From CAZKTF01 sp964555565 (GTDB lineage: Bacteria; Planctomycetota; JAJSAM01; JAKLKS01), in NCBI GenBank assembly GCA_964555565.1, contig CAZKTF010000035.1, positions 1-20,631 on the forward strand: a stretch of 20,631 nucleotides of DNA. The letters run 5' to 3'. The notes beneath the pieces were generated by a model. That model was not told the origin of the DNA. It was given only the letters and a program-made list of their open reading frames with translations, and made no database searches. Shown here one piece after another: positions 1 through 7,779 of this stretch (its first letter is position 1; every line of letters begins with the position of its first letter). Position numbers and translations under genes: made by a program.

Positions 1-1345
1 CCACGAAGACCCAGGGGGGGCGCCACGGTTCGGGGCCGACGACGAGGACGAAGGCGATGCGGGCCGGGTCCACCCGGACCTCGACCTCCGCCGGGGCGCC
101 GGCGGCTCCCCCCCCGCGTCCGAGGGGCGTGAGCCGGAGGCGGTGGACCCCGGCGGGGAGCTCCAGCCGCGCGGCGTGGAACCGCTTCGGCAGGAGCGAC
201 CAGCAGCGCGTGTCGGCCCGCTCGGCGCCCGTCCAGAGGAGGCCGCCGAAGTCCAGGAGGAGGCCCCCCCACCCGTCCTCCCGCCGCCGCCCGACGACCG
301 CGGACTTCACCCGGCCCTTCACGTACTCCTTGAAGGCCCGGCGCAGGACCGCGCGGAGGACCGCCCGCGGGAGGGCGTCCCGGGCCTGGCGCGCGGCGGT
401 CTCGTCCACGTCGAGGAGCGTCTCGGTGCGCGCCGCGGGCCCGTCCTCCGCCGCGACCTCCAGGGACTCCACGGGCGAGGGGTGGACGGCAACCCGGGGG
501 ACCATCACCGGCGCCTGGGAAGGGAGCCCCGCCCCGCGGCGGGAGTTGTGGATCGCCGAAGCCACGACGAAGACCGCGCTCGTGACCGGCTCCTCGCGCT
601 CGACCTTGAAGGGCCCCCGGCCCTCGAGGTAGAGGACGACCACGGGGCCGTCCCCCTCGCGTTCCGCGAGCCGCCGCCGCGCGGCCCGCCGGAGCCCCGC
701 CTCGGCCTGGAGGAGGCCCGGCTCGTACTCCCGGCACCGCGTCCAGCCGATCCGGGCCTCGTCGAAGGCGCCCCGCTGCTCGTCGATCACCGCCTGGAGC
801 CACTCCCCCAGGACCAGCATCCGGTAGCCGGGACGCCCGGGGCCGTCCTGCTCCCGCAGGACGGGCCGGCGCCGCAGCCGGTCCTGCTCCCGGTTCACCT
901 GGAGGGCGAGCGCGCGGGCCTCGTCCGGCTGGCCGGCCATGAGGAGAGCCACCGAGGCCAGGGCGCGGGCGAGGACCTTCTCGTGGTCGTCCCCCTCGTA
1001 GGCCAGGGCCGTGTCGTCCGTGAGCCCCGCGAGGGCCCACTCGCCCAGGTCCTCCTTCTCGTAGTCGGCCATGGCCGAGGCCGCGCGCCCGGCCACGTCG
1101 GCGGCCTCCTCGAACCGCCCCCGGGCGAGGAGGACCGAGGAGCGCTCCAGGTCCACGAGGGGACGGTCCTTCCCCGCCCCCGCGGCGACGGCGAGGACCT
1201 CCCGCTCGGCGTCCTCGAGCCGCCCCGAGGCGTAGGCCTCCCGCGCGGGGGCGAGGCTCTCGGTGACGGTGGCGCAGCCCGCGCCCAGAGCCGCGGCCAG
1301 GGCGAGGGCGGCCGCGGCGGCGCGCGGCGAGGGTCCGGGCACCAC
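1..1345 (-). CDS. COG3014-like lipoprotein with TPR-like N-terminal part (partial, 3' end beyond the window)
   Basis: An open frame of about 448 codons runs off the left edge without a stop. I chose the first of two tandem GTG codons at 1345, which has a GGGGGAG ribosome-binding site about 8 nt upstream. It lies 19 nt after the stop of the LpoB-like gene, so the two are probably one operon. The N-terminus is an Ala/Leu-rich signal peptide ending in A-L-G-A-G-C, a weak lipobox with Gly at -3. The next ~170 residues are helical and TPR-like (for example the pattern EAYASGRLEDAEREV). A predicted beta-rich C-terminal part follows. The layout and the pairing with an LpoB-like lipoprotein resemble the COG3014 lipoprotein family known from LpoB neighbourhoods. 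The family call is from memory of pattern and context; the lipoprotein and partial status are seen directly. Confidence 0.6.
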   Translation of the reverse strand, partial: MVPGPSPRAAAAALALAAALGAGCATVTESLAPAREAYASGRLEDAEREVLAVAAGAGKDRPLVDLERSSVLLARGRFEEAADVAGRAASAMADYEKEDLGEWALAGLTDDTALAYEGDDHEKVLARALASVALLMAGQPDEARALALQVNREQDRLRRRPVLREQDGPGRPGYRMLVLGEWLQAVIDEQRGAFDEARIGWTRCREYEPGLLQAEAGLRRAARRRLAEREGDGPVVVLYLEGRGPFKVEREEPVTSAVFVVASAIHNSRRGAGLPSQAPVMVPRVAVHPSPVESLEVAAEDGPAARTETLLDVDETAARQARDALPRAVLRAVLRRAFKEYVKGRVKSAVVGRRREDGWGGLLLDFGGLLWTGAERADTRCWSLLPKRFHAARLELPAGVHRLRLTPLGRGGGAAGAPAEVEVRVDPARIAFVLVVGPEPWRPPWVFV

Positions 1346-1364
1346 GGGGTCGCTCCCCCGCGCG

Positions 1365-1988
1365 CTACTTCGTGTAGGCCTTGCGGCCGAAGACCTCGTG
1401 CTTGGTCTGGAGCCCGGTGCGGACGTCCACCAGCTCCAGCACGAGGACGTACTTCTTCTCCAGCGTCTCCGGGCCGGTCTCGCTCGTGGCGTTGTTGAAC
1501 TTCCCCCAGAGGATCCAGCGGATGTAGTCGCGGCCCTCCTGCTGCTCGAACCTCTCGATCACCTCGCGGCGCACCTGCGGGTCGAGCAGCATCTCCGCCC
1601 GGGGCTGCCGGCCGAGCTGCGACAGGACGTTCTCCACGAAGGTCCGCGACACGACGTCGAACTGCCCGCTGTCCGTCACGATCGTGTCCACCGTGTCGTA
1701 GAGGTAGTCCCGCTTCTCCCCGAGCCGCTCGTCGCTGTTGTTCTCGATCCCCGCGAAGATGACCCGCTGCCGTTCCGTGGTCCCCGAGAGCTTCGCGGCG
1801 GCCTTCGCCAGGATCTCCCGGGTCCCCCGCTTCATCATCGGGTCGAGGACGTCCACGGAGGCCCGCTCCCTGTCCACGCCGACGGGCTCGTCGGCGGACA
1901 TCACCCGCCCGGACTTCTCCGTGCGGCATCCCGACGCGGCGAGCGCGGCGGCGACGGCGAGAACGGCGACGCGGGACGCACGGACCAT
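1365..1988 (-). CDS. LpoB-like (penicillin-binding protein activator family) lipoprotein
   Basis: A protein of 207 aa. The ATG at 1988 is preceded by AAGGAGGT at ideal spacing. The signal peptide ends at A-A-S-G-C (Cys about residue 21), so it is probably lipidated. The body matches the LpoB/PF13036 style: an early segment on release or modification of a target (FAGIENNSDERLG), a middle helix-rich segment (VVSRTFVENVLSQLGRQ) and a late beta segment (YVLVLELVDVRTG). In E. coli, LpoB is an outer-membrane lipoprotein that activates PBP1b. Many distant homologues are not proven PBP activators, so only family membership is claimed. The COG3014-like lipoprotein gene follows in the same direction. 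The region upstream holds a divergent promoter shared with the GDT1-type transporter gene. Confidence 0.8.
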   Translation of the reverse strand: MVRASRVAVLAVAAALAASGCRTEKSGRVMSADEPVGVDRERASVDVLDPMMKRGTREILAKAAAKLSGTTERQRVIFAGIENNSDERLGEKRDYLYDTVDTIVTDSGQFDVVSRTFVENVLSQLGRQPRAEMLLDPQVRREVIERFEQQEGRDYIRWILWGKFNNATSETGPETLEKKYVLVLELVDVRTGLQTKHEVFGRKAYTK

Positions 1989-2117
1989 GGGGTGGACCTC
2001 CTTCGATGCCGCGGCCGGCCCGCCCTGCCGGGGGCGCCGCGGGGGAGGCCCATCCTACCAGCCGGGCGCCGCGGGCGCGGGATGGTACCCTTCCCGGCCC
2101 GGCGCCGGAGGAGGCCC

Positions 2118-2414
2118 ATGGAGATGGAGACCGACTGGAGGACCTTCGCGACGACGTTCACGCTGGTGTTCCTCGCCGAGTTCGGCGACAAGACGCAGCT
2201 CGCCGTCTTCACGCTCACCGCCCAGGGGAAGCCCCGGCTCATGGTCCTCCTCGGAGGCGTGGCGGCGCTGGCCGCGACCACCGTCCTCGCCGTGGCCGCG
2301 GGCTCCGCGCTGCGCTCGGTGATGACCGAGAGGTTCGAGCGCTGGGTCCGGATCGGGGCGGGCCTGGCGTTCGTCGCCATGGGGGCCCTCTTCCTCCTCT
2401 CGAAGGACGACTGA
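2118..2414 (+). CDS. Half-size GDT1/TMEM165 (UPF0016) family cation transporter
   Basis: A protein of 98 aa from an ATG preceded by GGAGGAGG. The diagnostic motif E-F-G-D-K-T-Q (the family's E-x-G-D-[KR]-[TS]) lies in the first membrane segment (about residues 21-27). Two further hydrophobic helices follow (about 42-62 and 73-94). Known family members export Mn2+ or exchange Ca2+/Mn2+ with H+. Most bacterial members have two copies of the motif in about 190-200 aa; this has one copy, so it would have to act as a dimer. Its stop is 4 nt before the start of the ABC ATPase, which suggests translational coupling. An upstream in-frame extension exists but lacks support and overlaps the opposite-strand lipoprotein. 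Substrate is not determinable here. Confidence 0.85.
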   Translation: MEMETDWRTFATTFTLVFLAEFGDKTQLAVFTLTAQGKPRLMVLLGGVAALAATTVLAVAAGSALRSVMTERFERWVRIGAGLAFVAMGALFLLSKDD

Positions 2415-2418
2415 CCGC

Positions 2419-3186
2419 GTGCTCGACGTGCATGACCTCCGCAAGTCCTACGGCACCCGCGAGGCGGTGCGCGGCCTCTCCTTCCGCGTCGGGCCCGGGG
2501 AGGTCCTGGGGCTCGTCGGTCCCAACGGGGCGGGGAAGACCACGACGCTCCGCTGCCTCTGCGGGATCCTCCCGCCCACCGGGGGCGGGGTGGTGATCGA
2601 CGGGCACGACCTCGCGCTCGACCCCGTGGGCGCCAAGGGCCGCCTCGCGTTCGTCCCCGACGAGCCGCGCCTGTTCGAGGGGCTCACGGTGGAGGAGCAC
2701 CTCCGGTTCTACGCGCGCCTGTACCGCGTGGAGTCCGGCGAGGAGCGGATCCCGGTCCTGCTGCGGGAGTGCGAGCTGGAGGACCGCGGCGAGTCCCTCC
2801 CCGCCGCGCTCTCCCGTGGGATGAAGCAGAAGCTCGCCATCGCCTGCGCCCTCATCCACGACCCGGGCCTGCTGCTCCTTGACGAGCCGCTGACGGGCCT
2901 CGACCCCATCGCCATCCGGAAGATCAAGGACTCGATCCGCCAGCGGGCCCGGGCCGGGGCGGCGGTGGTGGTGAGCAGCCACCTCCTGGCCCTCGTGGAG
3001 GAGCTGGCGGACCGCGTCCTCCTCCTCCTCGCGGGCGTGCGGGCCGCCTACGGGACCGTGGACGAGCTGCGGGCCGCCCACCCGGAGCTGGGCGAGGGCG
3101 CCAGCCTGGAGGACGTGTTCATGCGGGTCGTGGCCGGCCCCGGCGCTCCCCCGGGTCCCCCCGGGGGCCCCCCGGGGAACGCGTGA
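2419..3186 (+). CDS. ABC transporter ATP-binding protein
   Basis: A protein of 255 aa starting at a GTG 4 nt after the GDT1-type gene. Walker A GPNGAGKTT is at residues 34-42. The ABC signature is L-S-R-G-M-K-Q-K at 131-138 rather than LSGGQ. Walker B LLLLDE is at 151-156, the D-loop follows, and the switch histidine is in S-S-H at 186-188. The Q-loop position reads V-P-D-E-P (79-83) with no glutamine; similar variants occur in ABC-2 type exporter ATPases. The C-terminal tail is Pro/Gly-rich. The stop overlaps the next gene's GTG by 4 nt (GTGA), so the ATPase and the following membrane protein almost certainly form one exporter. Substrate unknown. Confidence 0.93.
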   Translation: MLDVHDLRKSYGTREAVRGLSFRVGPGEVLGLVGPNGAGKTTTLRCLCGILPPTGGGVVIDGHDLALDPVGAKGRLAFVPDEPRLFEGLTVEEHLRFYARLYRVESGEERIPVLLRECELEDRGESLPAALSRGMKQKLAIACALIHDPGLLLLDEPLTGLDPIAIRKIKDSIRQRARAGAAVVVSSHLLALVEELADRVLLLLAGVRAAYGTVDELRAAHPELGEGASLEDVFMRVVAGPGAPPGPPGGPPGNA

Positions 3187-4922
3187 ACCCCGCGCTCGTC
3201 TACCTGGTCGTCCGCTCCGCCGTCAACGGCGCCCGGGAGAAGGTCCGCCGGCTGCGCAACCCCCGCTACCTCCTCCCGGCGCTCGTCGGGGCCGCCTACT
3301 TCGCGTTCCTCTTCGGGTGCTTCGGCCGGCCGGGCGGGGAGCGGCCCCTCGGGGAGAACCGCGACTTCCTCGCCACCATCGAGGGGTGGGCGACCCTGGG
3401 CATCCTGGCCTCGGTCCTCGCGGTGTGGTTCCTCGGCGGGAAGGGACCCGGCCTCGCCTTCACGGAGGCGGAGATCGCGGTCCTGTTCACGGCCCCGCTC
3501 CGCCGCCGCGAGCTGGTCCACTTCAAGATCCTCCAGGTGCAGACGGGGTTCCTGATCCTGTCCGCGATCGGGGCCGTGCTGGCGGGGCGCTCGCGGGGCC
3601 CCGAGGCCTCCCTGTGCGTCCTCGTCGGGGTGTGGCTCGCCTTCAACGCCCTGTTCCTCCACCAGGTCGCGGCGAACTTCACCCTCCACAGCCTCGTCCG
3701 CCACGGGGTGGCCGGGTTCCGCCGGCACCTCCCGGTCCTGCTCGTCGTGGCGACGGCCGTCACGGTCGTGGTGGTGACGGCGCCGCCGCTGCCGCACGTG
3801 GGCCTCCGCGACCCCCGCGAGGTCTACTTCCAGTGGTTCGCGGGCCTGTTCGAGAGCGGCCCGGGCGCCTGGGTCCTGGCCCCCTTCCGGGCGCTGCCGC
3901 GGCTGCCCCTCTCCCCCGACCTCCCCACCTTCCTCGAGCGCCTCGGCCCCGTGGCGCTCGGCACGCTGCTCCTCTACTACTGGGTGCTCCAGGCCGACGT
4001 GGCCTTCGAGGAGGCGGCGGCGGCCCAGGCCGTCGAGATCACGCGCGCCATCGAGCAGGCGCGCAGGGGGCGGATCACCACCCGGGGCGCCGACGGCAAG
4101 CCTCCGCGCTGCGCGCCCTGGGTCCTTCGCCCCCGGGGCCGGATCGAGGGGGCGTTCCTCTGGAAGGGCGTGACCGCGGCGCAGCGGAACATCTCGCCGG
4201 TCGTGGTGGGGATGCTCGTCCTGGGGTTCCTGGCGCTCGGCCTCCTGGAGCTGGCCCGGCCGGACTCGGGGGGCCCCGAGGGGAGGCCGCCCCTCGGCGC
4301 CGTCTTCCTCGTCTCCCTCGCGGGCCTCGGCGCCCTCTACCCGCCGCGCTCCCTGGGGAGCGGGCTCCGGGAGGACCTGGAGATGGTGGCCCTCCTGAAG
4401 ACCCTCCCCGTGCGCGGTCCCCGCCTCGTCCGCGCGGAGCTCCTCTCCGCGGCCGTTCCCGTGGCCGCGGTCCAGGCGGTGATGATCCTCGTCGCGTGGG
4501 CCTTCCTCGGCCTCGCGGAGATCCCCCTCGGCCGCTTCGACGTGGCGTGCGGGGTGCTCGCGGTCCTCGCGGTGCTCCCCTGCGTGACCCTCCTCAGCGC
4601 CGGCCTGGACGCGGCGGGAGCGGTGCTGCTCCCGGCCTGGCTCCCGCCGGGGTCCCCCTCGGCCGCCGGCGGCATCGAGGGGACGGGGCGGGGAATCCTC
4701 ACGCTCCTGGGGAAGACCATCGGACTCGGCCTCGGGCTCACGGTCCCCGGGGCGCTGGGGGCCGGGGTGGCGCTCCTGGGCGTGCCCTTCGTCGGCGGCG
4801 CGGCCCTCGTCCCCGCGGCGCTCCTCGCGGGGGCCGCGCTGCTCGCGGAGACGTGGCTCCTGGCGGAGTGGCTCGGGGCGCGCTACGACGCGCTCGACCC
4901 CGCCGACGAGGGGCTGGCCTAG
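3183..4922 (+). CDS. Putative ABC exporter membrane subunit (PF16962-like)
   Basis: A protein of 579 aa with a GTG start that overlaps the ATPase stop by 4 nt. It has many hydrophobic segments, beginning about residue 33 (YLLPALVGAAYFAFLFGC), with others near 60-85, 120-150, 180-205, 250-270, 335-360, 375-395, 415-440 and 450-570. Polar loops between them include an Arg-rich loop near 290-310. The layout (N-terminal RLRNPRYLLP-type segment, then about ten or more helices) resembles the putative ABC exporter family PF16962, which is coupled to ABC-2-like ATPases. The family name is from memory and could be wrong, but an integral membrane exporter partner of the upstream ATPase is secure from overlap and hydropathy. 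Confidence 0.8.
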   Translation: MNPALVYLVVRSAVNGAREKVRRLRNPRYLLPALVGAAYFAFLFGCFGRPGGERPLGENRDFLATIEGWATLGILASVLAVWFLGGKGPGLAFTEAEIAVLFTAPLRRRELVHFKILQVQTGFLILSAIGAVLAGRSRGPEASLCVLVGVWLAFNALFLHQVAANFTLHSLVRHGVAGFRRHLPVLLVVATAVTVVVVTAPPLPHVGLRDPREVYFQWFAGLFESGPGAWVLAPFRALPRLPLSPDLPTFLERLGPVALGTLLLYYWVLQADVAFEEAAAAQAVEITRAIEQARRGRITTRGADGKPPRCAPWVLRPRGRIEGAFLWKGVTAAQRNISPVVVGMLVLGFLALGLLELARPDSGGPEGRPPLGAVFLVSLAGLGALYPPRSLGSGLREDLEMVALLKTLPVRGPRLVRAELLSAAVPVAAVQAVMILVAWAFLGLAEIPLGRFDVACGVLAVLAVLPCVTLLSAGLDAAGAVLLPAWLPPGSPSAAGGIEGTGRGILTLLGKTIGLGLGLTVPGALGAGVALLGVPFVGGAALVPAALLAGAALLAETWLLAEWLGARYDALDPADEGLA

Positions 4923-4930
4923 CAGGGGCG

Positions 4931-5014
4931 GGGGTCCCCGGGGGGGACCCCAGGGACTTGTCGGGCTGCCGGTGGCAGCCCGACCCTGGGGACGAGGCCC
5001 GCCAGTGGCGGGCC
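4931..5014. repeat. Cluster of three palindromes (REP-like; possible terminator)
   Basis: Three inverted repeats lie in the 192-nt gap before the ferredoxin gene. At 4931-4951 there is a 9-bp stem (GGGGTCCCC) with a 3-nt loop. At 4960-4984 there is an 11-bp perfect stem (GTCGGGCTGCC) with loop GGT, nested in an outer 8-bp stem (CCCCAGGG at 4948-4955 with CCCTGGGG at 4984-4991). At 4996-5014 there is an 8-bp stem (GGCCCGCC) with loop AGT. No U-tract follows. The clustered short-loop palindromes look REP/BIME-like, and the first may also end transcription of the ABC operon. Confidence 0.6.
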
Positions 5015-5102
5015 GAGCCCGGGGAGGTCTACCCCGCCCGCCGTTTCCGTCGTAGGGAACCCGCGCGGCCCCTGAATTTCGGCGTCCCCGCGGGGCGCCC
5101 CG

Positions 5103-5108
5103 TATCAT
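5103..5108 (+). promoter_or_regulatory. Possible -10 box for leaderless ferredoxin transcript
   Basis: TATCAT lies 7-12 nt upstream of the ferredoxin ATG, and there is no Shine-Dalgarno sequence between them (only C residues). The same geometry occurs at 12074-12079. This matches leaderless mRNAs whose -10 box sits directly before the start codon. No clear -35 box is visible. Confidence 0.35.
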
Positions 5109-5114
5109 CCCCCC

Positions 5115-5492
5115 ATGCCCGGCCCCCAGGGTGGCGCGGACCGCACCGTGGACCTCTTCTCGGACATCCCGAAGATCCCGGAGAAGTACGCCGCCAAGAA
5201 GAAGAAGCCGAAAGAGATCGCCGTCGTCGAGCCCGGCAACTGCACGGGCTGCGAGATCTGCGTCCCCTTCTGCCCGGTCAACTGCATCGAGGTCACGCCC
5301 GCCGCCCTCGATCCCACGCGGGCGATCCCACCGGTCCGCATCCGCTACAACGAGTGCATCGGTTGCGAGATCTGCGTCCGGGTCTGCGACAGGCTCGCCT
5401 GGAACGCGATCACGATGGTCCCCACCCCCGACGTCGAGAAGCACTTCGGGCTGACCATCACCGAGAAGTTCGTGGCGGAGAAGAAGGCGTAG
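5115..5492 (+). CDS. 2x[4Fe-4S] ferredoxin-type protein
   Basis: A protein of 125 aa with two cluster motifs. The first is C43-x2-C46-x2-C49-x3-C53-P; the second is C81-x2-C84-x2-C87-x3-C91-D. The cysteine spacings (CxxCxxCxxxC) are those of bacterial [4Fe-4S] ferredoxins. The N-terminal ~40 residues are a Lys-rich extension without membrane segments, so it is probably a soluble electron carrier or the ferredoxin subunit of an oxidoreductase. It is flanked by palindromes on both sides and not in a clear operon. The redox partner cannot be read from this window. Confidence 0.9.
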   Translation: MPGPQGGADRTVDLFSDIPKIPEKYAAKKKKPKEIAVVEPGNCTGCEICVPFCPVNCIEVTPAALDPTRAIPPVRIRYNECIGCEICVRVCDRLAWNAITMVPTPDVEKHFGLTITEKFVAEKKA

Positions 5493-5513
5493 CGGCGTCC
5501 CTACGGCCACGGC

Positions 5514-5533
5514 GGGCGGGCTAAAGCCCGCCC
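5514..5533. terminator. Bidirectional terminator-like palindrome between convergent genes
   Basis: GGGCGGGCT and AGCCCGCCC form a 9-bp palindrome around AA, between the ferredoxin stop (5492) and the YqgE/AlgH stop (5537). The loop is so short that the effective hairpin is probably 8 bp with a TAAA loop. The motif resembles common dispersed GC-rich palindromes as well as a terminator. Confidence 0.5.
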
Positions 5534-5536
5534 CTA

Positions 5537-6106
5537 CTAGTTCACCGACGGGTCCACCGGGAAGTTCGCGAGCATCGCCTCGTCGCCGCCGAGGGAGCGG
5601 AGCACCCTCCTCCAGAGCGTCTTCGGCTCCGGGTCGAAGACCCAGGACGCGTCCCCGGGCGCGAGGACCCAGGTGTCCTCCTCGATCTCCCGAGCGAGCT
5701 GCCCCTTCCCCCAGCCGGAGTACCCCACCAGGAACCGGACCTGGCCTGGGGGCGTGGGGCGCGCGCGGACCCGGCGGCCCAGGGCGCGGGGGTTCCCGCC
5801 GAGGTAGAGGCCGGGGAGCACCTCGACGGTCCCCGGCACCCCGTCCTCCCGGTGGAGGATCGCGAGGGAGTCCCGGCCCACGGGACCGCCCAGGTAGACC
5901 GCGTCGGTCCGTCCCCCGAAGTCGTGGTCCCCCTGGAGGACCTGGTGGAGGCCGCGCTCCGCCGGGCGGTTCAGGACGAAGCCGAGGGAGCCCTCCTCCT
6001 CGTGGTCGCAGAGCAGGACGACCGTGTGCATGAAGTTCGGGTCGAGGAGGTGCGGCCGCGCCACCAGCAGGACGCCGCGCTCGGGCCGGACCAGCGGGAT
6101 CGCCAC
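5537..6106 (-). CDS. YqgE/AlgH family protein (UPF0301)
   Basis: A protein of 189 aa from a GTG at 6106 (GGAG upstream). Family features run in order: G-x-L-L-V-A near residues 11-16, L-L-D-P-N-F near 20-25, V-V-L-L-C-D-H near 29-35, G-F-V-L-N-R-P near 42-48, the Y-L-G-G-P-V segment near 71-76, and V-G-Y-S-G-W-G-x-G-Q-L near 125-136. These are the YqgE/AlgH signatures, and the length is typical. Its role in most bacteria is unclear; it is called a transcriptional regulator in older Pseudomonas work, which remains uncertain. It starts 49 nt after the receiver protein stop on the same strand, so it may be cotranscribed with it. Confidence 0.93.
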   Translation of the reverse strand: MAIPLVRPERGVLLVARPHLLDPNFMHTVVLLCDHEEEGSLGFVLNRPAERGLHQVLQGDHDFGGRTDAVYLGGPVGRDSLAILHREDGVPGTVEVLPGLYLGGNPRALGRRVRARPTPPGQVRFLVGYSGWGKGQLAREIEEDTWVLAPGDASWVFDPEPKTLWRRVLRSLGGDEAMLANFPVDPSVN

Positions 6107-6155
6107 GGGCTCCGAAGATACCGCGTCCCGCCGTCGCCGGGAGGAAGAGGATCCG

Positions 6156-6566
6156 CTACTTCGCCGCCGCGCCCCCGATCCACTTCGCCAGCGCGGCCTC
6201 CAGCTCCGCCATCTGCACCGGCTTCATGAGGAGGTCGTCCATCCCCGCCTCCAGGCAGAGGGACCGCTGCTCCATCCGGACGTGGCCGGTGAGGGCGACG
6301 ACGGGGACGCGCCGGCCGCCCGCCTCGCGGGCGCGGATCGCGCGCGTGGCCGCGAAGCCGTCCATCCCGGGCATCTCGCAGTCCATGAGGACGAGGTCGT
6401 AAGCCGCGCGCGCGGTCGCCGCCACCGCCTCCGTGCCCCCGTGCACGCTCTCGGCCGCGCAGCCCAGGCGCTCCAGCATGAGGACGGTGACGCGCGCGTT
6501 GATCGTGCTGTCGTCCACGACGAGGATGCGCCGCGCGCCCGCGTTCGCGGGTGCCGCCTCCGCCAT
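6156..6566 (-). CDS. Stand-alone receiver (CheY-like) response regulator
   Basis: A protein of 136 aa starting at ATG 6566, with GGAGGAG about 8 nt upstream. All receiver residues are present: acidic pair D18-D19, phosphoacceptor D62 in M-D-C-E-M-P-G-M-D-G, T93 and K115 in M-K-P. There is no output domain. The D-C-E-M-P-G-M-D-G sequence is of the type found in the receivers of hybrid histidine kinases. The N-terminal MAEAAPANAGA tail is low-complexity. It is divergent from the CheB-type gene with 147 nt between starts, so a shared promoter region is plausible. The kinase is not in the window. Confidence 0.92.
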   Translation of the reverse strand: MAEAAPANAGARRILVVDDSTINARVTVLMLERLGCAAESVHGGTEAVAATARAAYDLVLMDCEMPGMDGFAATRAIRAREAGGRRVPVVALTGHVRMEQRSLCLEAGMDDLLMKPVQMAELEAALAKWIGGAAAK

Positions 6567-6713
6567 CGCTGACTCCTCCGCAAGGACGGCGATCCCCGCC
6601 CCTGCAACCCGCCCCGGGAGACTATGGCCGGGCCCGCCCCGCAGGGGGAGAAGGAAGTGACCCGGGGTCGGGAGTTCCCGCGAGCCGCGCCGCGGGTCCG
6701 GGAGAATCCCGCC

Positions 6714-7778
6714 GTGCCCACGACCCGGGACTCCCGCACGCTGCGCCTCACCCGCGTCGTCCTGGCCGAGGACTCCGAGGTGGTCCGCCGCATGCTGGCC
6801 TGGCTCCTCCAGTCGGAGCCGGAGTTCGTCGTGGTCGGCGAGGCGCGCGACGGCGTCGAGGCCGTGGAGATGACCCGGCGGCTCAAGCCCGACCTGGTCA
6901 CCATGGACATCCGGATGCCGCGGATGGACGGGGTCGAGGCCATCAAGCGGATCATGGCCGAGCGCCCGACCCCCGTGGTCGTGGTGACGGGGGGGACCTC
7001 CGGCGAGGAGGACGCCGCCGCCGCCATCCTCGCGCTCCGCGCGGGGGCCCTGGCGGTCCTCCGGACGCCGGAGGGCCCGGCGTCCCCCTCCTTCGACAGC
7101 GATCGCCGGCGGTTCCTGGACACGCTGCGCACGATGGCGGCGGTCCGCCTGGACCGCCGCGCGGTCCCGCCGGAGCCGACCCCCGAGCCTCCTCCCCCTC
7201 CCCTGCGACGGGCGCGGGGCCGGGCGAAGGTCGTGGCCGTGGCGGCCTCCACCGGGGGGCCCGCGGCCCTCCAGCGCCTCTTCGGCGACCTCCCGGCCAC
7301 CTTCCCCGCCCCGGTCCTCCTCGTGCAGCACATGGCTCCCGGCTTCGCGGCGACCTTCGCGCGCTGGCTCGACTCCGTCTGCTCTCTCCGCGTCCGGGTG
7401 GGCGAGGACGACCAGCCGCTGGAGCCCAACACGGTCTACCTGGCGCCGGACGACCACCACCTGGGCCTCGCGCGCCGCGGCGTCCTGGGGATCGCGGCGT
7501 CGCCGCCGCTGGACGGGTTCCGGCCCTCGGCCACCCACCTCTTCCGCTCCGTCGCGAAGTGCTACGGCCCCGCGGCGCTGGCCGTGGTCCTCACGGGGAT
7601 GGGGAGCGACGGCCTCGAGGGGCTCCGCGCGGTGAAGGCCGCGGGCGGCCAGGTCCTCGCCCAGGACGAGGCCACCTCGGTGGTCTACGGGATGCCCGGC
7701 GCCGCCGCCGGGGCGGGCCTCGTGGACGCGCTCCTCCCGCTCCCCGCGCTCGGCCCGCGGGTGCTGGCGCTGGTGTGA
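6714..7778 (+). CDS. cheB: CheB-type protein-glutamate methylesterase response regulator
   Basis: I use the GTG at 6714 (354 aa), which has GGGAGAA about 10 nt upstream; a longer in-frame start at 6624 adds 30 unconvincing residues. The receiver has E19-D20 and phosphoacceptor D65 in M-D-I-R-M-P-R-M-D-G. A Pro-rich linker (about 151-165) follows. The catalytic domain has S179 in A-S-T-G-G, H206 in Q-H-M-A-P-G-F and D299 in G-M-G-S-D-G, the CheB triad. At the end of the receiver, where the family usually has K-P, the sequence reads L-R-T-P, so the conserved lysine appears replaced. No cheR, cheA or receptor gene is in the window, so it may serve a dispersed or non-chemotactic system. It ends one nucleotide before the convergent peptidase gene. 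Confidence 0.92.
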   Translation: MPTTRDSRTLRLTRVVLAEDSEVVRRMLAWLLQSEPEFVVVGEARDGVEAVEMTRRLKPDLVTMDIRMPRMDGVEAIKRIMAERPTPVVVVTGGTSGEEDAAAAILALRAGALAVLRTPEGPASPSFDSDRRRFLDTLRTMAAVRLDRRAVPPEPTPEPPPPPLRRARGRAKVVAVAASTGGPAALQRLFGDLPATFPAPVLLVQHMAPGFAATFARWLDSVCSLRVRVGEDDQPLEPNTVYLAPDDHHLGLARRGVLGIAASPPLDGFRPSATHLFRSVAKCYGPAALAVVLTGMGSDGLEGLRAVKAAGGQVLAQDEATSVVYGMPGAAAGAGLVDALLPLPALGPRVLALV

Positions 7779-7779
7779 G

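Noticed and set aside
143..1498. Long plus-strand ORF, 451 aa
   Set aside because: It is the antisense shadow of the GTG-started lipoprotein gene on the minus strand and of the LpoB-like gene. Its sequence is low-complexity Pro/Arg/Gly and has no family features.
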